Source of the DNA: Adiantum capillus-veneris
Taxonomy: Eukaryota > Streptophyta > Polypodiopsida > Polypodiales > Pteridaceae
Direction: 5' to 3'
Assembly: GCA_014529385.2 (NCBI GenBank)
Contig: CM043960.1
Coordinates: forward strand, 118,986,543 to 119,050,542
DNA length: 64,000 bases
Shown: positions 45,372 through 56,448 of the stretch, piece after piece
How positions within the stretch are numbered: position 1 is the stretch's first letter
Layout: the number at the start of each line of letters is the position of its first letter
Position numbers and translations under genes: made by a program
Notes under the pieces: model-generated
The model's input: the letters and a program-made list of their open reading frames with translations, nothing else
Told to the model about the DNA's origin: nothing
Database searches by the model: none

Positions 45372-47538
45372 TTATGGAAACTCTCCCTCCAAAATGTAGC
45401 CAATAATTGGAGTCAATGACTGCATTTCGTGGTATCTTGTCTGCTTAATAGATGCTTCCACCATGATGACTTGCACTTCTTTCTCAACACATGTAACTGC
45501 TTGTTGTGCAAGTAAATCATCATATTCATTCTGTTTCCTAGAGATATGATACAATTGCACTTCTTCAAATTGATTAAAATGACAGGAACTTTTGTCCTTA
45601 GGCTTTCATTCTTGCATGCCCAAATGCCTAAGGTTTGCTTCACAATGAGAAGTGCATCCCTTTTTACCACGAGTTTCTGTATACCTTGACTAATGCACAT
45701 CTTCAAACCATGAAGAAAAATGTCGTACTCTGCTTCATTATTGCTTGGTGAACCCAATAGATTTAACTTCTCCTTTATGACTACCTCTCCACTTGGGTTG
45801 AGCAACACTAGCCCTCCTCCTGCTTTGTCTGTGGCTCGTCAAAAACATCCATCAAAGAACAAGGTAAAAGGATTAGGAATGCTTTTTGGTGGTGGAAAAT
45901 TTTAATGACATGGTGTTTACTCCAGGCACCTTAATCTCCTTCTCATGTACACTATAAGTGAGAATCCTTGCCAATTGTGCACACACACTATCTTCTACCT
46001 TGAAAGAATATTGGAACTCTTGCAACTCCATAATCCACTTTGAGATCCTAGTACTAAGATTCATTTGAGATGACACCCAAGGGAAAAAATTTTATGCAGT
46101 GAGAATTGCAAAAGGGTTTTGGTAGCAAGTAGGATCTAAACTTTCTCATCGCAAACATGAGAGCAAGCATAATGAGTTCTGCTTCTGTGTAGCCCCTCTT
46201 TAAAGCATTCATGACCCTGCTAGCAAAGTAGATGGGTCGTATCTTGGTACTGTGGGAATCTTGTTGTAGCAAAATAACACCAATTGTTTCTTTTCCAATA
46301 CTAGAGCTAGCAAAGAATGTGTACTCCCAACAAGGAGGCATGTGTGTTGGTAGTTCTAATAGAATGACATTAATGTCACAAAAGTATTCTTCAAGCTCAT
46401 CAGACCAAACAAACTCAACTTGTTATGTCAACTTTTGCAAAGGGTGAAGTAACTCCGAGGCTAAATGAATGAATCGAGACATATACTTCACCTTTTGAAT
46501 GAATGAGATGCCGTCTTTGAGATTCTTGGGTGATGGTAACTCAATAAGAGCCTTTGACTTTGAAGGTTCTACCTCGCCTTTGCAAGAAACTTTGTGACAA
46601 AGCAAGATCACTTCATCCTCACCTATGTGGCACTTGTTGGGGTTGAGTTGACCTCCCTTGTCATAGAGCTTCTTCAATCCTTCTTCTACCCTCTGTAGGT
46701 GCAATGATTTTGAACTATAAATGCAAAAGTCATCAATAAAAACCCTAATGAACTTTCAAAAAAATGCTTGAAACACCATGTTCATGAAGCATTGAAAAGT
46801 TGCAGGAGCATTTGTCAGGACAAATGCCATGACTCTAAAAGCATAAAAACCCCAAGGAGTGATGAAGGTTTTCTCAATTGATCCTCCAATGCAATCCTTA
46901 TTTGAAAGTAACTTGAGTAGCCATCACACACAGTGTACTTCACATCTTCGTCCCCTCATTGAGGGGACGGTAATCCACACACACCCTCCACTTGCCGTTC
47001 TTCTTGGGAGTGAAAACAACAGGGGAGACCCTCTCTGAATTCTCCAATAGATACATGAAACCTATTGCTAGAAGTTTTTCTACCTCCTTGAGTAGAGCGT
47101 GCTCCTTGATAACTCCTAGCCTTCATAGCTTCTAAGATTTAGGTGTGGCTTGCTTTAACTCAATATTGTGTTGAACAAAATCTACTCCACATAAATTTGT
47201 GTAGTCTTTAGGAAAAAGCTTAGCAAACTTCCTTAGCACACCTTTAAACTCCTCTCTTTCTTCCTCTGTAAGTGTTGTTGTTGATAGCATACCTTCTAGT
47301 ATCCCTTCATCTTGCACATCTTGGTTCTTCTGAGGACCTACTTGCTCCAAACCTTGACAAGAGGTCTCTTGGTTGTTTTGCTTAAACCTCACCCCCATGA
47401 CTTCAAATGAAGACTCCTCTTCTGTAGTGCTACAGCTACTTTCTTCCTCAGATGTGCTATCAGTCCAATCTTCCTCCATCTCACTTTGAGATGATTCTTT
47501 GTGGAGCTCCTCTTGATGTTGTTCCTTTATGTCAAAGA
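45372..47538 (-). pseudogene. Tat-like Ty3 RT, RNase H and extra RNase H domain
   Basis: From 47538 leftward: an acidic linker, RT fragments (RVSPVVFTPKKNGKWRVCVD near 46990, GGQLNPNKCHIGE near 46640), a normal Ty3 RNase H (IRPIYFASRVMNALKRGYTE near 46220), then a second RNase H-like domain with SPSNNEAEYDIFLHGLKM (near 45730) and QLYHISRKQNEYDDLLAQQA. A second, archaeal-type RNase H is the hallmark of the Tat lineage. Frameshifts and stops are frequent; the RT YxDD region lies in a degraded stretch. Confidence 0.8.
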
Positions 47539-49130
47539 TGTCATAATAATCAATATCTAATTCTCCTAAATGATTTTCTCATATTAAACTGATCATTTAA
47601 TGTGGGGAAGTGCCAAGGGAGAAAAAGCTAGAATATTGGTTAAGTTAGCAGACCGGCCACAGTAGGGATCCAAAGGAGGGAAAATAGGGATCCAAAGGGG
47701 GGGCCATCTGCAAAAGAGCCATGTGAAACAACGGGCTAAAAAGACCCTAAGGTTCAGCCCATTAAGACTTCCAAAATGCTAAGGTTCCAAAATTCAAAGG
47801 TTGTGTCCAAAGGTCAACCTTAGGGAAAATTGGATGCTTAGTGTGTGTGCCCAAAAAGTCTTTCTGCATCCCTACATGGGAGGGGGCGAGCCCCAAAGCT
47901 AGGGGATGAGAGAGAAAACCACACACACACACACAGGCTCCCTTTACACAAAGGGAATGAGGGACACATGTCAGCTCCCTAGGCCAGATGCCCACAAGGT
48001 GTGCCCAATTCCTATTGGAAGACCCTTGAAGTGGACCAATGAGAATTAAGCTAGAGTAAATCTAGTTTAATTAATTTAAAAACATTTAATAAAAGAAACC
48101 AATAAGAATTAAGTGTCCTAGAAGACTATTGGGCAGTCTCCCAAGGGGTCCAATGAGCATTCAGAAGCCCCATGGCTTGCCTGATTCCTATTGGCCAGGA
48201 GGCAAAGGGGTCCAATGAGAGTTTAGTTTAATTATTTAATTATCTAAAGCTCTCACAAAAGGGGAAAGGGGGACACATGTCAGAAGGCTATCACTTATGC
48301 TGCTTAATTCCTATTGGCTTGACCTGGGGAGGTCCAATGAGGAAAAAGCCAGCCTAACTTAGCAGCTAGGGCTTGCCCAAGAGAGAGGGGGGGCTGATTT
48401 TTGCGGGGCATTCACTCTCACACTCTCACACTTGACCATGTGTGAAGGAAAAACACTCTATCTCCTCCCAAGCTTTAATGGAGAGCTCATCACCTACTCC
48501 AAGCTTGTGAGATAGAAGCCTACATCAACACTCTCTTGGCATGTGGATGCAAATCCAACCAAGAGCCAAGCTTCAATGCATGCTCATCTTCTCTACCAAG
48601 CTAATTACTAAGCTAAGCTATGCTAATATGAGTGATTATGTGAGGAGATGTATTTCTTTCTCGTAAGATACTTCTTTTTCCTCTCAATCTACTCTCATAC
48701 CCTGCTAGCTCTCACCATCTTCGAAGGTGTGTGAGGTCTTGGGTCTGAGAACGGGGATAATTCAAGTTGTGTTTGATTAAGTGTTTTGCTTGGTGTATGA
48801 AGCTTCCATCTTCATTGCACTAGCTAGTCTTGAAGGAACACAAAGAATTGTATTGTACAATGTCTCTCTTGATGGGAGAAACCATAATACAAAGCCTTTT
48901 GGAGGGGGAACCGGCTCCATGCAAATCCGGTCCTCAACTGTTGTCAATAGTTTAATTGCTCTCTCTTTTGAATGTATTGTCGATGCTATCTAACTAGGTG
49001 TTATGCTTTTTGTTGCTCTCTCCACCCAAGCACTCTTGTAATTATCATTAGGAATCTATTCTAATGAAATGCCCACTATGTTCATGCTAATTTCCGCTAC
49101 AAATAAGATTCTAGGCCATTAAATGTTACA
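47539..49130 (+). repeat. 5' LTR of complete chromovirus
   Basis: It carries four modules in which ATTGG is followed 20-22 bases later by CCAAT (starts at 48014/48036, 48128/48150, 48190/48212, 48313/48333), and a GGGGACACATGTCAG-like segment that occurs twice (about 47961 and 48271). Confidence 0.97.
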
Positions 49131-49131
49131 T

Positions 49132-49143
49132 TGGTATCAGAGC
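49132..49143 (+). promoter_or_regulatory. Primer binding site of complete chromovirus
   Basis: TGGTATCAGAGC begins one base after the LTR end, complementary to initiator tRNA-Met. Confidence 0.95.
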
Positions 49144-49547
49144 TCAAGGTTTCTCTTTTCTTGCTCAAGAAGGGAGGTCCTCAAGCTAGCTACAAATGGT
49201 TGGTATTATTAATTGCCTGTGAGTAAGTAGAATAGGGATTTTTCAGCCTTGCAGTGCGCCTGCCTTTGTGCAGTTAACGGGGCATCACCGTCGAGAGCTA
49301 TGGTCTTAATAGTGGAGTCCTACGGGGCTTGCCTACGGCTTAACCACTATTGAGCTATTAGAAGCTTGACAGGAGCCGGTGCTGTTTTGGTGTCGAAAGA
49401 CCCTCTCTTCTATTCCTTGCAATTAATGGTATTCGAGCCGCGGGTACAGTAGCTTGAGTGCTTTTTCTAAAGGGGTAAAGAGGAGTAGCAACTAGGGCTT
49501 GAAGTGCCAAAGTACACCTAAAAAGTTTACACCTAAAAATTGTTAGA

Positions 49548-52500
49548 ATGGCTGACAATATTAAAGAGAGTGAAATTAATGTTGATAACTTTGATTTTGC
49601 TCATGAGCAAGCTACTAATGATGCTTCAATGCTTGTTAATTATCTTGTTTCTAGGCTTCAACAAGCCATGGGCAATCCATCTCTCCAAAGTGAAGTGCAA
49701 CGGCAGCTCCGTGCTCACGGGATTCTCCAAGCTCATCACCATGACGAGAGAACACCTAGGAAGCCTCCTTGTGAGACTACCAAAAGAGGTCTCTCTCCGA
49801 TTCGGGAAGAAGAAGAGAATCCATATGAAGGGCTCAAGAACTTACTTCTTGATGATGCATCTCCTTCCCAAAGGAGAACTCAAGAGCCTCCACCGAAGGA
49901 ACGAGAAAGAAGCGAGTCTCCCGCCACCTCGGCGGAGATGGCTCCACGAAGACGGCGGGCTAAACGCTCTCCATCACCACCAAAGCAGAGAAGACCATCA
50001 CACTCTTCTCCACGCCATAATTCAAAGAGGGATGATAAAAAGCAAGAGAAGAAAAAGGCGAGAAAGAGGACACCCTCTTCTCCATCTTCTTTATCCTCTT
50101 CCTCTTATGAAAGCTATGGTGAAGACGACAAAGATCAAGACAAGAAAAAGGCGAGAAAGAGGTCACCCTCTTCTCCACCTTCTTCAAATTCTTCATCTTC
50201 TGAAGAAAGTGATGGTGCAACTTTTGAACCATCAAAAAGAAGAGGCCATAGGAAATCCTATGCCGCATGGAAGAGGTCGTCCAAGCTGAAGAAATTCAAA
50301 GAGGGAGGGAAGAGCATCTCTTTCCTTACCTATGATGGTACCTTTGGTGCTACAGACAAAGTCTTGGCCTTTATCCAGCAATTCGATGCGGCGTTTGGAG
50401 ATGAGGGCTTCACGGAGTCCTCTAAGCTACGCCATGTAGCTATGCACTTTCAAAAGTCCGCCAGACAATGGTGGTCTAGCCTACGAGCCAACGGTGAAGC
50501 TCCACGAACATGGAAGGCTTTAAGAGCTTCCATTATGAAGCAGTTTTTGGCCACCGATGCCAAAGACAAAGTACTCACCGAATGGCGAAGCTTAAAGCTC
50601 TCTCCCAATGAATCCATCCACAAATATGTAGACAAGTTTTGGGACCTACAACTCAAAGCCACTGTCTTCAAAAGGTTGGATTTTGGAGAGCAAAAGCAAC
50701 AATTTTGTGCGGGCTTAACGGAAGAAATGGCGGAGTATGTCAACTCCCAAAGACCACGTACCATATCGGCGGTAATACACCATACTATGGTGGCCTCGCG
50801 AATCAATTTCCAAACGGGGGGAAAAAGAAATAATAAGCCCCCGGAAAACAAAGGTACCAATGAGCCTAAGGGGAAGGACAATGTCCAAAAGTCTCCTAAG
50901 GGCAATTCCAACAAAGCTAAAGAGAAGGGAGTTTACAAAGGAAAGAATAAACTCTCTCCTGAAGAGCTTGAGCGTTATCGTAAAGATAACCGGTGTTTCA
51001 AGTGCGGCGAACAAGGGCATGCGTACCGCGCTTGTCCCCAAAAGAACAACCGCCAAGATCCTCCTAGAGCTTCTTTGGTTGAAATCCAAGAGGAGGAGAT
51101 TCACCAAACTCACCACAAAGGATCTCTTCTATGCCATGCTTGGGGAAAGGTAAGAGAACATGATGCTTTTATTCTCTTTGACCCTGGTTCTACTCACAAT
51201 TTCATATCTATGGAGTTAGCCACCAAGCTAGGCATACAATCCTACGAGATGGGAGATATCCTACCCGCAGACAGTGCCTTCAAGGGGCAAGAAGCTTCAG
51301 TCACTCCCTTAATCGGGAAATTGAGGCTTCATGTCCAAGGCTATGTGGACAAAGAGGATTTCTTTATCTCTCCTCTCAAGCATGAGGATGTAATCCTAGG
51401 GGCACCATGGTTTGACCGTTTGGCTGCCCATGTTAAATTTCCTGAAAGGAGAATCTCCTTTAAGTTCAGGGAAAAGGACATGTATATAGATGCTAGGGAG
51501 ATGGGTAACACCATCCCCATTGTACATACACCAGCTTTCAACAAGTCAATAAAGAGCTCTATTTCCGTGTACATGATTTTTGTTAAAGATTCTCAAAATG
51601 AACCTAATGCTTTAGCAAAAGAAAATAAAAGCAACCAAAAGGAATTAGAGTTATCCAATTTTCTCAAGGGGTTTCAAGATGTCTTTATTGACGACATCCC
51701 CTGTGAGCTACCTCCTAAACGAGGTAATGACGACCATGCAATTGAACTTCTTCCAGGAAGTTCACCGCCTAACAAACCTCCTTATAGAGTTTCTCAAGCT
51801 CAACAAGAGGAGATTATGCGGCAAGTGCATGAGTTAATTGAGAAGGGCATGGTTAGGCCTAGCTCATCTCCATTTTGCTCACCTGTGCTATTAGTGCAAA
51901 AGAAAGACGGCACATATCGTATGTGTGTCGACTATAGAGCACTAAATAGGATCACTATCAAGAATAGGTTTCCCGTTCCACGGGTAGAAGACCTATTTGA
52001 TAAGCTACAAGGATCGACCTACTTCAGTAGGATTGACCTAAAAAGTGGCTATCATCAAATAAGGATAGTTGATCAAGACATTGTAAAGACCGCATTTCGT
52101 ACTACATTTGGTCTTTACGAATACATTGTCATGCCTTTTGGCTTGACTAATGCACCAGCCACATTTAACCGCTTGATGGAGAAGCTGTTCAGACCTCATC
52201 GAACCTTCACTGGAGTGTTCTTTGATGATATTATCATCTACTCTAATTCATTAGAGGAACATAAGCAACACCTCCAGGTAATATTTCAAGTTTTAAGAGA
52301 GAATAAACTTTATGTTAATCGAAAGAAAAGTGAATTTTTCTTGAAAGAGATTCAAAATTTAGGTCACATTATCTCTCAAGATGGAATCCAAATGGATCCA
52401 TCCAAGTTAGAGGTAATAAAAGGATGGCCTAAACCAAGGAATCTTCATGAACTAAGAAGCTTTATAGGTATGTGTGCATACTATAGAAGCTTCATAGAAA

Positions 52501-53633
52501 AGTTCTCACAAATTGCGGGACCATTACATGACCTAACAAAGAAAAATGTTAGGTATACGTGGTCTGCTAAGGAGAACAATGCTTTCGAAAAGCTTAAAGA
52601 AAAGCTTATCTCTCAACATGTGCTTACACTACCGGATCTCTCAAAACCATTTGAGGTCCAATGTGATGCTTGTGGTGATTGCCTTGGGGCTGTTTTGCTC
52701 CAAGAAGGGCACGCCATAGGCTATGAGAGTCAAAGACTCGACCCTGTTGAGCAAGCTCTAGGCATATACGAAAAAGAACTCCTTGCAGTTCTACATGCCT
52801 TAGACTCATGGAAGCACTATTTATTGGGGACTCCTTTTATTCTGCGAACGGATCACCAAAGTCTTAAGTACTTCATGACGCAGACCAAGCTCTCCGACAA
52901 ACAAATGAGGTGGGCAAATTTCCTTTCGCAATTTCATTTTCATATTGCTCACATTGCTGGCAAGCATAATCAAGTAGCCGATGCACTCTCAAGACGACCG
53001 AGAGTGAATGCGGTTTCCATAGCAACTCACGATGATCTATCTTTAATGATAGATGAGTATGCTATTGATCCCGATTTTAGAGATGTGATTTCAGCCCTTG
53101 CCTTAGGGAAGAAAGAAGAACCATTTACTTTACAAGATGGCTATCTTCTCTATGGCAATAGACTCTGCGTTACTAACTCACTACGTGAGAAAGTAATGTA
53201 TGAATCTCATGCTCCCCCATATGCGGGGCATAGAGGGATTCAGTCTACCCTAAAGGGAATTGAAACATATTTCTATTGGCCTACCATGAAAGTGAACATA
53301 CATGAGTATGTTTCCAAATGTGTGGTATGTCAAAAGACAAAATTTGATAGAGGGAAGCAACTTGGATTGCTTCAACCCTTGCCAATTCCTAATTCACCGT
53401 GGGAGAGCATATCCATGGATTTTATCTTTGGATTGCCTAAGTCTATCCATGGGAATACGGGAATATGGACGATAGTAAACAGGTTCAGTAAACAAGCTCA
53501 TTTTATACCTGTCAAAAAGACTATCAAAGCCCATCAAATGGCAACCCTCTTCATTTCACAAATTTTCAAGTACCATGGCTTGCCAATGTCCATAGTGTCG
53601 GATAGAGATCCTAGAATGACCAGTAATTTCTGA
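49548..53633 (+). CDS. Ty3 chromovirus Gag-Pol polyprotein, ends early at a TGA in integrase
   Basis: The 1361-residue frame starts MADNIKESEIN. Residues about 110-250 are Arg/Ser/Lys-rich with two KKKARKR blocks followed by SPSSPS-type runs. A capsid-like Gag region lies at about 259-420, a CCHC knuckle at 483-496 and the protease motif DPGS at 545. RT at about 760-935 has FFDDII with Asp 893-894, and RNase H starts near Asp 1040. Integrase has His 1221, Cys 1258 and Cys 1261 of the zinc site and Asp 1291 and Asp 1352 of the triad. Codon 1362 is TGA where the sister copy has Trp. Gag and Pol share one frame, as in many chromoviruses. Retropepsin normally has D-T/S-G; D-P-G is a variant. Confidence 0.95.
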   Translation: MADNIKESEINVDNFDFAHEQATNDASMLVNYLVSRLQQAMGNPSLQSEVQRQLRAHGILQAHHHDERTPRKPPCETTKRGLSPIREEEENPYEGLKNLLLDDASPSQRRTQEPPPKERERSESPATSAEMAPRRRRAKRSPSPPKQRRPSHSSPRHNSKRDDKKQEKKKARKRTPSSPSSLSSSSYESYGEDDKDQDKKKARKRSPSSPPSSNSSSSEESDGATFEPSKRRGHRKSYAAWKRSSKLKKFKEGGKSISFLTYDGTFGATDKVLAFIQQFDAAFGDEGFTESSKLRHVAMHFQKSARQWWSSLRANGEAPRTWKALRASIMKQFLATDAKDKVLTEWRSLKLSPNESIHKYVDKFWDLQLKATVFKRLDFGEQKQQFCAGLTEEMAEYVNSQRPRTISAVIHHTMVASRINFQTGGKRNNKPPENKGTNEPKGKDNVQKSPKGNSNKAKEKGVYKGKNKLSPEELERYRKDNRCFKCGEQGHAYRACPQKNNRQDPPRASLVEIQEEEIHQTHHKGSLLCHAWGKVREHDAFILFDPGSTHNFISMELATKLGIQSYEMGDILPADSAFKGQEASVTPLIGKLRLHVQGYVDKEDFFISPLKHEDVILGAPWFDRLAAHVKFPERRISFKFREKDMYIDAREMGNTIPIVHTPAFNKSIKSSISVYMIFVKDSQNEPNALAKENKSNQKELELSNFLKGFQDVFIDDIPCELPPKRGNDDHAIELLPGSSPPNKPPYRVSQAQQEEIMRQVHELIEKGMVRPSSSPFCSPVLLVQKKDGTYRMCVDYRALNRITIKNRFPVPRVEDLFDKLQGSTYFSRIDLKSGYHQIRIVDQDIVKTAFRTTFGLYEYIVMPFGLTNAPATFNRLMEKLFRPHRTFTGVFFDDIIIYSNSLEEHKQHLQVIFQVLRENKLYVNRKKSEFFLKEIQNLGHIISQDGIQMDPSKLEVIKGWPKPRNLHELRSFIGMCAYYRSFIEKFSQIAGPLHDLTKKNVRYTWSAKENNAFEKLKEKLISQHVLTLPDLSKPFEVQCDACGDCLGAVLLQEGHAIGYESQRLDPVEQALGIYEKELLAVLHALDSWKHYLLGTPFILRTDHQSLKYFMTQTKLSDKQMRWANFLSQFHFHIAHIAGKHNQVADALSRRPRVNAVSIATHDDLSLMIDEYAIDPDFRDVISALALGKKEEPFTLQDGYLLYGNRLCVTNSLREKVMYESHAPPYAGHRGIQSTLKGIETYFYWPTMKVNIHEYVSKCVVCQKTKFDRGKQLGLLQPLPIPNSPWESISMDFIFGLPKSIHGNTGIWTIVNRFSKQAHFIPVKKTIKAHQMATLFISQIFKYHGLPMSIVSDRDPRMTSNF

Positions 53634-54497
53634 AAGGGTCTCTTTGAGAATTTAGGAACAAGGCTAAACTTCTCTTCGGCCTATCATCCACAAACTGATG
53701 GCCAAAGTGAAATAGCTAACCTAACTATTCTCGATCTACTAAAAGCCTATGTAACGGAAGTAGATCAAAGATCCCAATGGGAGAAGTACTTACCCTTAGT
53801 AGAGTATGCTTACAATAACACTGTACATACTTCTACAGGAAAAGCACCTTTCGAGGTAATTGAGGGAAGATCAAAAAGTCCCTTGCTACTTAAGGTACAT
53901 GGGAAGATCTTCGCTGCACATGAGTATAGCCGAGACCTACAAGAATCTTTCCAAAAGATTAAGGATGCTATCTCTATCTCACAGCAAAGGCAAAAGGCTG
54001 CTGCTGACAAGCACAGAAGAGCCCAAGCCTTTAAAGAAAACGATTGGGTCTTGTTAAAGTTTCCCAAGGCTCGCTTAAGGCACACGACGGGCAAGAATCC
54101 TACGGGCCACCAAAAGTACTATGCTAAACTAGCAAAAAGGTACTATGGTCCCTTCCAGATTCTTAGGCCAATCAATGAGATGGCCTATCAACTTAAGTTG
54201 CCCAATCATTGGCTCATACACAATGCTTTTCATGTGAGCCTCTTAAAGCCTTACAAAGGAGAGCCACCTCAAGAACCAACTATTGAAGACCCACCGGAGA
54301 TCGAGGACCACGAGGAGGTGCTGCAGCCCGAGTCCATTCTCCGACATGAAGACAAGGTATTAAGAGGCGGTAAGACTATCCGACGATATCTTATTAAGTT
54401 TAAGAATTATCCTTTTGAAGATGCTAGATGGATGCAAGGCATACAATTAAAGGATAACCTAAACCTTGTCAATGCTTACAATGCTTCCCAAGAGTAA
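53634..54497 (+). pseudogene. Continuation of chromovirus integrase and chromodomain after the stop
   Basis: The same frame continues for 287 codons to a TAA. It contains the third catalytic region (YHPQTDGQSE), a TSTGKAPFEV segment, the GPF/Y-type module (KRYYGPFQIL), HVSLLKPYKG and a C-terminal chromodomain-like region (RRYLIKFKNYPFEDARWM). Chromodomains target integration to particular chromatin. It would be translated only by readthrough of the TGA. Confidence 0.92.
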
Positions 54498-54856
54498 GCA
54501 AATGTACAAAATGTTTAAAAAAATGAACAAAATTTTTGTCTTATAAGACTCTCTTTTTCTTTATTTGTGCACAAAAATAAAGTAGTATGCATGCTTAGAT
54601 CAAGTTTGTGGAGACGACGTCTCCCAAACACCAAGTAGAGCTTGTCACTCTACTATGGAAGACTGATAGGACTAATGTGCAGACATGCTTGCGGCAGCCT
54701 CAGGCTCTCAAGCGCCAAATGGACTAGTCATCCATTATGGAATGATGTCGTAGGGTAACATAGGGATCCTCTACCCGCTAAGAAAAGGACTCATGCATAT
54801 GCTTTATCTTCTCTACACCATAGTCGAGGACGACTATGATTTCAAGAGAGAGGTAA
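54498..54856 (+). other. 3' untranslated region and polypurine tract of chromovirus
   Basis: This is non-coding sequence between the Gag-Pol stop and the 3' LTR. It ends with a purine run AAGAGAGAGG (54844-54853) three bases before the LTR, the plus-strand primer. Confidence 0.8.
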
Positions 54857-56448
54857 TGTCATAATAATCAATATCTAATTCTCCTAAATGATTTTCTCAT
54901 ATTAAACTGATCATTTAATGTGGGGAAGTTCCAAGGGAGAAAAAGCTAGAATATTGGTTAAGTTAGCAGACCGGCCACAGTAGGGATCCAAAGGAGGGAA
55001 AATAGGGATCCAAAGGGGGGGCCATCTGCAAAAGAGCCATGTGAAACAACGGGCTAAAAAGACCCTAAAGTTCAGCCCATTAAGACTTCCAAAATGCTAA
55101 GGTTCCAAAATTCAAAGGTTGTGTCCAAAGGTCAACCTTAGGGAAAATTGGATGCTTAGTGTGTGTGCCCAAAAAGTCTTTCTGCATCCCTACATGGGAG
55201 GGGGCGAGCCCCAAAGCTAGGGGATGAGAGAGAAAACCACACACACACACACAGGCTCCCTTTACACAAAGGGAATGAGGGACACATGTCAGCTCCCTAG
55301 GCCAGATGCCCACAAGGTGTGCCCAATTCCTATTGGAAGACCCTTGAAGTGGACCAATGAGAATTAAGCTAGAGTAAATCTAGTTTAATTAATTTAAAAA
55401 CATTTAATAAAAGAAACCAATAAGAATTAAGTGTCCTAGAAGACTATTGGGCAGTCTCCCAAGGGGTCCAATGAGCATTCAGAAGCCCCATGGCTTGCCT
55501 GATTCCTATTGGCCAGGAGGCAAAGGGGTCCAATGAGAGTTTAGTTTAATTATTTAATTATCTAAAGCTCTCACAAAAGGGGAAAGGGGGACACATGTCA
55601 GAAGGCTATCACTTATGCTGCTTAATTCCTATTGGCTTGACCTGGGGAGGTCCAATGAGGAAAAAGCCAGCCTAACTTAGCAGCTAGGGCTCGCCCAAGA
55701 GAGAGGGGGGGCTGATTTTTGCGGGGCATTCACTCTCACACTCTCACACTTGACCATGTGTGAAGGAAAAACACTCTATCTCCTCCCAAGCTTTAATGGA
55801 GAGCTCATCACCTACTCCAAGCTTGTGAGATAGAAGCCTACATCAACACTCTCTTGGCATGTGGATGCAAATCCAACCAAGAGCCAAGCTTCAATGCATG
55901 CTCATCTTCTCTACCAAGCTAATTACTAAGCTAAGCTATGCTAATATGAGTGATTATGTGAGGAGATGTATTTCTTTCTCGTAAGATACTTCTTTTTCCT
56001 CTCAATCTACTCTCATACCCTGCTAGCTCTCACCATCTTCGAAGGTGTGTGAGGTCTTGGGTCTGAGAACGGGGATAATTCAAGTTGTGTTTGATTAAGT
56101 GTTTTGCTTGGTGTATGAAGCTTCCATCTTCATTGCACTAGCTAGTCTTGAAGGAACACAAAGAATTGTATTGTACAATGTCTCTCTTGATGGGAGAAAC
56201 CATAATACAAAGCCTTTTGGAGGGGGGACCGGCTCCATGCAAATCCGGTCCTCAACTGTTGTCAATAGTTTAATTGCTCTCTCTTTTGAAAGTATTGTCG
56301 ATGCTATCTAACTAGGTGTTATGCTTTTTGTTGCTCTCTCCACCCAAGCACTCTTGTAATTATCATTAGGAATCTATTCTAATGAAATGCCCACTATGTT
56401 CATGCTAATTTCCGCTACAAATAAGATTCTAGGCCATTAAATGTTACA
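54857..56448 (+). repeat. 3' LTR of complete chromovirus
   Basis: Same length as the 5' LTR, with only a handful of substitutions (for example at about 54930, 55073, 55691, 56224 and 56291). Confidence 0.97.

Larger units (their letters stand above)
47539..56448 (+). mobile_element. Ty3 chromovirus, complete element (youngest copy)
   Basis: Two LTRs of 1592 bp each (47539-49130 and 54857-56448) start TGTCATAATAATC and end ATGTTACA. AAGA flanks both sides (47535-47538 and 56449-56452). Internal order is primer binding site, Gag-Pol in a single frame, polypurine tract. I noticed about five differences between the LTRs, so the insertion is young. It sits inside the Tat-like element: deleting it and one flanking repeat restores an open frame across the junction. 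The only obvious coding defect is a TGA within integrase. Confidence 0.97.
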
